Assembly: GCF_932294415.1 (NCBI RefSeq)
Contig: NC_065544.1
Span: forward strand, 17,459,351-17,523,350
Source of the DNA: Quercus robur
Taxonomy: Eukaryota; Streptophyta; Magnoliopsida; Fagales; Fagaceae
Length of the DNA: 64,000 nt
Reading direction: 5' to 3'
This document shows positions 57,770 through 64,000 of the stretch, in pieces (the first letter of the stretch is position 1; the number at the start of each line of letters is the position of its first letter). Below the pieces are notes generated by a model. It was not told the origin of the DNA and ran no database searches. It worked only from the letters and a program-made list of their open reading frames with translations. The position numbers were made by a program, and so were the translations under genes.

Positions 57770-59139
57770 TGCCCGTCGTAAGAGTGCTCCTGGCAGACAA
57801 GACATAGTTTACACACAAGCCGGATCAAATTGAGTTGCAGTTGGACCGGTCTCAACTCCCTTACTTAGAATACTCGGGCTCAATACAGCAGGAGGCAGCC
57901 TAGCCCACTTTAACCACAAAAAGGCTCACCAAAAAGTTTCATGATAGGTGGATACAACGACACGCATCCATCTTGTGCCAGAGTTAGATTAAAACTTTGA
58001 TCATTAGTTTGAAAGAGTGGGATAAATATTGGTTTTGATAGATTTTGAGCTCAATCAAAATTTCTTAGTGTTTTGGTACAACAACACGTCCATAATGCTC
58101 TAAACTCAAATCCAAAATCCGACCGTTGGATTGGAAAAATGTGGTGAGATATTGGTGTTGGCAAAGTATGACAACAGTTAGACGGATAGATTGTGAGAAA
58201 TGAGTAGTCAAAGTTTGCAAAACTTGGTCAATATTTGGTCAAACATGGTCAGGCTTTGAAAAACTTTAAAAAAAATGTAATACTAAATATTTTAAAATAA
58301 TCTTTAATTAAAATTTGAAATCAATGTATTTTTATTATGAAATAAGATGATTTTGGAAATTTGCGGGCAGGTTTGTACACAACATTCTTAATATTAATTT
58401 AACAAAATTCGGTTAATGAGATGTCAAGTGGAAAATGGTTTTTCCTTCAAATGGAGTGGTTTTGCCAAATAAAATACACAAATTTTATTTTTATTTATTT
58501 TTTAAATATTGAGGTTATATTTCTGTAAAATAAATCCACCTAAACAATATTGAGGTTATATTTCCCTGACATTTTTTAAAAGAACACTTGCTAAAAAATA
58601 ATTGCAAGAAGTAAGATTTCATGGTGTTTCTATCTTTTATTAATAATAATAATAATTAAAAAAATGATATTTCAAAGTGACCAAAAAAAGAAAGTGACGT
58701 GGTTGTCATTAAAAAAAAAAACATAATTTTAATAAATAAAACAAAAAGAGAAGTCACATTGCAGTAAAATAAACCCAGTCCCCCCTTGTTAAAAAAACAC
58801 ACACGGCAATGTCATTTTAACTAAAAAAAAAAAAGAGAAGAAGAAGAAGAAGACAAAACCCTACCTCTCCCTATCACTGAAAAACAAGCGCCTACCTTTT
58901 TAGTTTTTCAATCCCACGCCTCCCTTTTTACTTGGTAATACTACACTCTATTTCACTCACTAAGAAATAAAGAAGAAAAAGCTCTCACCTCTATAGCCTA
59001 GGTTAGTTTTCTTAAATCCTTATACCTTGATTTATATATTTTGTTACTATAGTGGATTACTAAATGGATTTGTTGATTGATTTATTTTATCTAAATTTTG
59101 GGTTTGGTTTAGATATATCTCTTTCATAATATACAATCT
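57770..59139. other. No gene seen
   Basis: AT-rich. 58840-59005 is CT-rich and could be an old 5' leader (cctctatagcctaggttagt offers a donor-like site), but there is no coding exon to join it to. Confidence 0.5.
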
Positions 59140-59378
59140 CTGTCATCTCCCACTTGCTCAATATGTCCTTTTGTGCATGGCTTTGTCCACCGACATGTAG
59201 GGATTTGACATTTCAATTTGTGAGAAAACCACATAAGAACACATAATTCTAGATAAGAGAGAATGACTTTTGTGAACTGTTCTTTTACACGTATTAGGTG
59301 AGTTAGTAAGCTTATCTAAATTGCATTCTATATAGAGGTAATTAATCAATTAGCACACAAAAAAAGGTCTATGAAGGG
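59140..59378 (-). repeat. Right arm of the long-range inverted repeat
   Basis: The reverse complement matches window bases 2-239. The adjacent 59379-59500, read in reverse, also matches the repeat family (gcctcttgtcactagcatga against gcctcttgtccttcaaactc at about 1347), extending the inverted copy. The arm begins abruptly at 59140. Confidence 0.9.
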
Positions 59379-59549
59379 GAGGTTCTAATTACGTGCCGCA
59401 GCTGTATCTAAAAGTACCTAAGTGCATAATCTCTTTCGTTCATGCTAGTGACAAGAGGCACACATTAATAAGGCTTAAGTTATGCCTCTGCTCCATTTCC
59501 AGACATCATGGGGAGACCATTTCCTCTCTTATTCTAATGGCTCCGAGGC

Positions 59550-59585
<36 letters not shown>
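59550..59585 (+). repeat. GT/TA microsatellite
   Basis: gtgtgtgta followed by about 13 TA repeats. It makes a run of tyrosine-isoleucine codons in one frame, so the 88-codon ORF spanning it is not a gene. Confidence 0.9.
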
Positions 59586-59886
59586 TACGTGAAAAATTAT
59601 CATTAATTAAGTACATATGTAAAATAGGCTTGATAACAATTGCTTGTGTTTTTGGATAAAATAATAAGATAAGGTATGTAACCAAGACAAACTGTTTTGC
59701 ATCTAAAAAATGAAGACGTTAAAAGTGACATCTCTTTTGACAAATTACCGATTGTAGAGTAAAAAAATGAATCGAACTCAAGACTCTCTTGTTTTAGGGA
59801 GAAAATGGGCAAATACCCTTTTTCTCGAAATTAAACATTCGTTTGCCCTCTTTCTGAAACTAAATAGGGAATTGCCCCTCTTTTGT

Positions 59887-60023
59887 AACTCGACAATATA
59901 GAAATCGAGTTTTAATAAATAACTCGATATTATTATAGTCGAGTTAGGCTGACCTTTCGAATTTTCCCGAATAAAAAAATGTTTGTGTAGACGGCCATAA
60001 CTCGGGAAACTGGAAATCGAGTT
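59887..60023. repeat. Three 25-bp palindromes AACTCG-N13-CGAGTT
   Basis: At 59887-59911, 59921-59945 and 59999-60023 the same 25-bp design recurs: aactcg, 13 variable bases, cgagtt. Only the arms are conserved. They lie ~0.65 kb upstream of the plant mobile domain reading frame and just before its CT-rich leader. They could be protein-binding palindromes or terminal repeats of a transposon that carried the gene. Confidence 0.85.
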
Positions 60024-60059
60024 ATGTTCAGCGGTTTGAATCAATAGGACCCTAACGTC

Positions 60060-60678
60060 TCACAACGCTATTCAGTCACTCACTCTCTCTGTACACTCTC
60101 TTTCCCTCGCTCTCTGCCATCACTCTCTCTCCACACTCTGTCTCTCTCGCTCTGCGATCAGGCTTCCCCACTCTTCCTCGAGTCTCCATCAGTCGTCGTT
60201 GGTTCCCGCCGCCGCTGATTACAGGTACGGTCCTCTCCCTCTGAAATATTTTCTGACGTTGGTTAATGTTAGGTTGCGTTTTGTGTGGGATTTTGATTAG
60301 TTTGTTGAAACTTAAGGAAGTAGTAAATTTACTAATGAAGATGAGAATTTTGTTGTCTTTTATATGCTGCAATGATGATTTTCTCATTAATGAGTTTAAA
60401 TGTGCTTGGGGTTTTGATGAGGGGTTTTGGCAAATCGAGTGGTGTTATAACTTATATTTTCATAAATAGTTAATTAATAATTATCCGAAGCTTTAAGAAG
60501 TGATTTAAATAGTTCTGAAATAATTTTTTTTATGGCAAGTTCTTATTTATTTAAGAAGTGATGTTGAAAATCTTGTGCTCAAAATATAATGTCTTACTGA
60601 ATCTATGCTTTTATTTTATATTAAATGTGGTTTACTTGTTAGAAAATTGCTAACAATGTATTTGCTGCCATGTCAGAT
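60060..60678 (+). promoter_or_regulatory. CT-rich leader and probable 5'-UTR intron
   Basis: 60070-60222 is a pyrimidine-rich leader typical of plant 5' UTRs, ending ctgattacag at a GTACGG donor (60223). An acceptor tgtcag at 60671-60676, with gctaac upstream, would join it directly to atATGCAG. This makes the ATG at 60679 the likely start. The in-frame ATG at 60670 would lie inside the intron. Confidence 0.55.
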
Positions 60679-61884
60679 ATGCAGGCACTAGATAGAGTGC
60701 GGCCTGGACCCGATGTGGATACCCAGTTGGCCCAGCAGCCGAATCATCGGTCAAGTCCACTTTGGAGGTGCGCCGCTGACGAGGTATGTAGTAGTATTAT
60801 TAATACATGTTTGTTTTATAATTACCTCGTGTTTAATCTCCTAACAGAATACTCGTCCGTGTGCAGGAGGCGCCTGGCATGATAAAGGTTCGACGCCGTA
60901 AATGTGTATTGCCACAGGGTGGGTTAGATCCACGTATCATGCAACACATAGATGCAGCAGGGTTGACTGGTTTATTCAAGGTTCCTGATATGGAGGTCGA
61001 CCACGCCTTGATCACGGCGTTGGTTGAGCGGTGGCGTCCGGAGACGCACACGTTCCACTTACCCCATGGAGAAATGGGTATCACCTTGCAAGATATGGAG
61101 GTGATGCTGGGGCTTCCGGTGGATGGGTTGCCTGTCACTGGGAAGACAGACTACAAATGGAGTGAGCTGTGCGAACAGTTGTTGGGCCATAAACCTCCAC
61201 CCCCGATACCAAACTCAAACAAGTCTACCCTTGCTGGGGCGAGGATAAGATACACCTGGCTTGATGCACAGTTTGCCGCTCCCTTAGTTGTGGACGCTGC
61301 TGACGAAGTCGTGCAGCAATATGCCCGCTACCACCTACTTGTACGGATGGGGGCCCTCTTGTTCATGGACAGGTCTGCGGACCGGGTCTCACTGCTGCCT
61401 CTGCAGTTGCTCAACCCAGTCAGCAATGCGAGACGGTATAGCTGGGGTAGTGCAGCATTGGCCTGGCTGTATAGGCAACTTTGTGGTGCATCGAAGAAGG
61501 ATGCGATGCAGATTGGAGGAGCACTCTTGTTGGTGCAGCTATGGGCCTATTCAAGGTTCCCACAATTATGCCCTGTTGTGAGGCCGCCTCTACCGCCAGT
61601 GCACTCAGGGCCCCTTGCCATTAGGTACGTTCATTGAGTTCTCGTTATTTGTCTCTTTCATATAATTAAAAATATGCCAAACTAACAAACGAAAGAAACT
61701 TATCAATGCTTAGTATATGGATGTGAAATATAAAAGCAAAGTTTGTTAAATGTAAGGTTCAGTAATGAGCATTTGTCGACATCTCATGTTTGGTAGGTGG
61801 AGCGGGCCAAAATGCACCGCAGAGCATGCCACACACGTCCTTGCTGCGTACCGGGCGTCACTGGCTACAGTACGGGCCGAGCAG
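60679..61884 (+). CDS. Plant mobile domain (MAIN-like) protein, 3' end missing
   Basis: Three exons with GT-AG borders: 60679-60783, 60867-61624 and 61797-61884, giving 317 codons without a stop. After a GPDVDTQLA...HRSSPLWR leader, exon 2 carries the plant mobile domain text: DPRIMQHIDAAGLTGLF, ALITALVERWRPETHTFHLP, GEMGITLQDMEVMLGLPVDG and a WLYRQLCGAS / LLLVQLWAYSRFPQL block. Exon 3 is RWSGPKCTAEHATHVLAAYR. This is the transposon-related domain of Arabidopsis MAIN/MAIL1 and of the phosphatase 7 long-form homologues. MAIN/MAIL1 act in silencing and genome stability, but most family members in plant genomes are transposon passengers. The exons are clearly more GC-rich than the surroundings. 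No following exon is seen in the next 2 kb, so it is either truncated or continues beyond the window. Confidence 0.8.
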
Positions 61885-63060
61885 GTATTCGGTTAATTTA
61901 GTTTGAATTCTTATGACCACGTTTCCCTCAATTCTTATAACTACGGGCCGAGCACGTTTTCCTCAAATGCACCGCACATGCTTTTATTTTCGTTTCCCTC
62001 AATTTTATATTATTTTGAATTCTTGGATTGTTGTAGGAATGAGTTGATTTCATAATACCATCCAATCATTTTGTTTGGTACTTGGATTTCCATCCCATCA
62101 TTTAACTCAATTGGAATGTCCATCGTGAAGTACTTCACATTAGAACTTCCATTTGTAGCACCTGCATGAATACTTGCTCGTCCTTACATAAAGTAAAACA
62201 AAAGTAAAAAATTCTTGAATGTTAAATCAAAGGGTTTTTTCCAAATTGGGTTGGATTGAAGGGTTTTTTCCAATGCAACCCAACTAACATGACTCAGGTT
62301 AAGTTGGGTTAAATCAATGGGTTATATATAAATTTAGTCATATATATATAAAGTAGAATTTGGCTATATTCTTCATTATGTACGGAAACGTTTGTGATTT
62401 ACACGGAAAAAAAAAAAAAAACACAGAATAAATTGTCCCTTTTCCAAGATGTTTGAAGCATGTGCAACATGCGCAAAACATTGAGCATGAAGTCTTCGTT
62501 TAGTGCAAGGCAGTGAGTTCAAACTTGTGTTGCAACCAAAAAACAAAAACTCCACCAATTGTTACAAATGTCATTAAGCTGATGCAATGAAGAGAAGACG
62601 CACATATTGGATTATGTAATTGGTTATAATTCAATGAGAAATGAATTTACCTAATAGTATACCAAAGATGATCAGATTTGTCTTTGGTTGTATTTGTGTG
62701 CTCAAGTAATTCATTTGATTTTAATGATGCATCTTCGAAACTGACGATGACATCTTTAAATTCTTTCCAGCTACTAACTGAATCAAAAGTTTGTGTTCAT
62801 TTTCTGATTATGTTATTATACACCGTTTCAACCTACTTAACATGAGAAAATAGAACTTTTAGCCTGCTATGAAAATGAACTAAAAAATTTCAAAACAATA
62901 TTTCTTAAGACTTTATATAAGGCGAATGATTGTAAACGCAGAACCACCATGGTCAATTAAATTCTAAACAACAAATTTCTAACTATAAACTTGACAAATA
63001 TGGGTCTTTTCAGAACAAGGGAATCAAGGCATATTAGAATACAAATGATATTTTCAAAAC
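61885..63060. other. No gene seen; short duplicates of exon text
   Basis: acgggccgagca and aatgcaccgca from the last exon recur at about 61945 and 61970, with cgtttccctcaatt repeated twice around them, a small scrambled duplication. The rest is AT-rich with ttgggttggattgaagggtt-type short repeats. No further exon of the mobile domain gene is found. Confidence 0.6.
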
Positions 63061-63118
63061 GCATGGCCCCTGCGCAAGGATGACACGCATAAATCGAGAA
63101 ATGGTCCAAATTTTTTTC
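63061..63118 (+). pseudogene. Truncated U6 snRNA copy (3' half)
   Basis: gcatggcccctgcgcaagga and the following bases through aaatcgagaaatggtccaaa, then a T run, equal the 3' half of plant U6 snRNA with about one difference (cgcat for cgcac). The 5' half, which would include the stem-loop and ACAGAGA, is unrecognisable or badly decayed. I see no plant USE promoter element at the expected upstream distance. This is a pseudogene of an RNA polymerase III spliceosomal RNA. Confidence 0.85.
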
Positions 63119-63680
63119 TTTCCCTAATCCTTGTGTGAATTCTGCTTCACTGTCTTCTTCGTTGTTTTTGCACTTTCTGCTTCTTTACATGCGTTTTGGA
63201 GTCTTGCTCAACAGGTTAGCCCAGACTTGTGCTCATAATTCTTTTAGAGAGAGTTTGAATCTTTGATAGTTGTTATACTTCAATATTAAAGCTTTAAACT
63301 AGAAATTTTTTTTAGAACTGTTGAAGCTTATTAATATTTCACACCTTCTGGATTCGCTATAGTTTTGGTGGTTGACTTAGATATTACCACAATTATATTC
63401 CAGATTTTCGTTGAATTAAATTTGCTGAGTTAGAGCTGCTCTTCACTGTTGTAATATAGTTGGCTGTTAAATCTCATAAAATGATAAAATTCTTTAAATT
63501 TAGAACGTTGGGAAAGCTGCAAATGTTAAACTACGAAAATTTTATCTAATTATTGTGTAATCATGACATGAGAGCAAAAATATAACCCAAGTTTGCATTT
63601 TTGGCCTAAGTACAGAAACAGAGGGAATGATGACATTATTGATCATTGGCCCGTAAAACACATGATCACTTCTCTGGCTT
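63119..63680. other. No gene seen
   Basis: AT-rich. CT-rich text at 63120-63190 is not associated with an ORF on the plus strand. Confidence 0.5.
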
Positions 63681-63965
63681 TCATTGAAATTTGAAATTAA
63701 GCAAACTAAAGGATGGAGTTACTCTGACTTGAATGTCATAGAGTGACCATAGGCTAAGCCATTGCCATAGCTTGTCCTTGTCCAATGCTGGATGGTTGTC
63801 ATTGCTTGGGTCCACACTGTGAAATTTCCAAAATACAAAGCCATTAGTGCCCTCCCAGTAGGAACTCGAGAGTCCAGGGTATAGGTTAAACCCTTTGTGA
63901 GATTTGGGGTTGTTTAGGATGCCAGAGTGAGCACCGAAGATAGTCTCAATTGTTGCTTTGCCTTC
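63681..63965 (-). CDS. Unidentified exon-like ORF at the window end
   Basis: On the minus strand a frame of about 94 codons is open from VFEGKATIETIFGAHSG through GFNLYPGLSSSYWEGTNGF, KFHSVDPSNDNHPAL and LWQWLSLWSLYDI to FKFQ and a TGA at 63681-63683. Upstream in frame are TAG and TAA (about 63966-63971), with an AG (cattag) that could be an acceptor. No ATG starts it. The composition (Trp, Gly, Pro, His, balanced codons) looks like a real protein exon, not AT-rich noise. I do not recognise the family. It may be the last exon of a gene whose other exons lie beyond 64000, or a fragment. Confidence 0.5.
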   Translation of the reverse strand, partial: EGKATIETIFGAHSGILNNPKSHKGFNLYPGLSSSYWEGTNGFVFWKFHSVDPSNDNHPALDKDKLWQWLSLWSLYDIQVRVTPSFSLLNFKFQ

Positions 63966-64000
63966 AAAAACTTACTAATGTTTGGAGTTTATGCATTTCA

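Noticed and set aside
59393..59659. 88-codon ORF with a YIYIYI run
   Set aside because: It is built partly from the repeat family and a TA microsatellite.

Overview
This is a plant nuclear (eudicot) window. It has spliceosomal introns with GT-AG borders, plant terpene-synthase and plastid-chaperonin exons, a plant mobile domain gene, and dense, nested plant transposable elements. The gag-like antisense ORF family in the two Ty3 fragments is one I associate with beech/oak/chestnut genomes (Fagaceae). That species guess is an inference from memory, not a result. Almost no intact protein-coding gene is present; the window is a decaying, repeat-built intergenic region.

Layout. 1-1615: diverged copies of an old ~0.75-1 kb repeat unit; bases 2-239 recur inverted at 59140-59378. 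1666-6430: fragments of LTR elements, namely a partial LTR of a large non-coding retrotransposon family and the 3' part of a Ty3-type element in minus orientation carrying an intron-containing ORF antisense to the element. 6431-23051: the main feature, a 16.6-kb tandem array of ~768-bp monomers (22 landmark positions). Each monomer fuses the old local repeat to the last ~250 bp of a Ty1/copia-type LTR, and the array shows two higher-order patterns. 23052-25400: LTR remnant and two MITEs. 26010-29495: 5' exons of a broken plastid chaperonin-60 alpha-2-like gene with a hAT element in an intron, cut off by a second Ty3 fragment (29505-32498) of the same family as the first. 32690-33500: another copy of the old repeat. 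36386-38680: last three exons of a sesquiterpene-synthase-like pseudogene on the minus strand. 39911-48676: a complete large non-coding LTR retrotransposon (1.9-kb LTRs, near-perfect 5-bp target duplication) with an internal 37-bp minisatellite. 48682-56060: a degraded endogenous caulimovirid-like pararetrovirus (movement, capsid, protease, RT and RNase H regions, a C-terminal region and a downstream TATA promoter). 59140-59500: the inverted copy of the window start. 59887-61884: three 25-bp palindromes, then a plant mobile domain gene with well-formed exons, the best candidate for an intact reading frame although its 3' end is missing. 63061-63118: a truncated U6 snRNA copy. 63681-63965: an unidentified 94-codon exon-like ORF.

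The genes do not form a pathway. The parts are linked by history: one local repeat family recurs through the window, retroelements inserted into it and into host genes, and one chimeric repeat was amplified. Many stops that broke the genes look like C-to-T changes, as expected from decay of methylated DNA.
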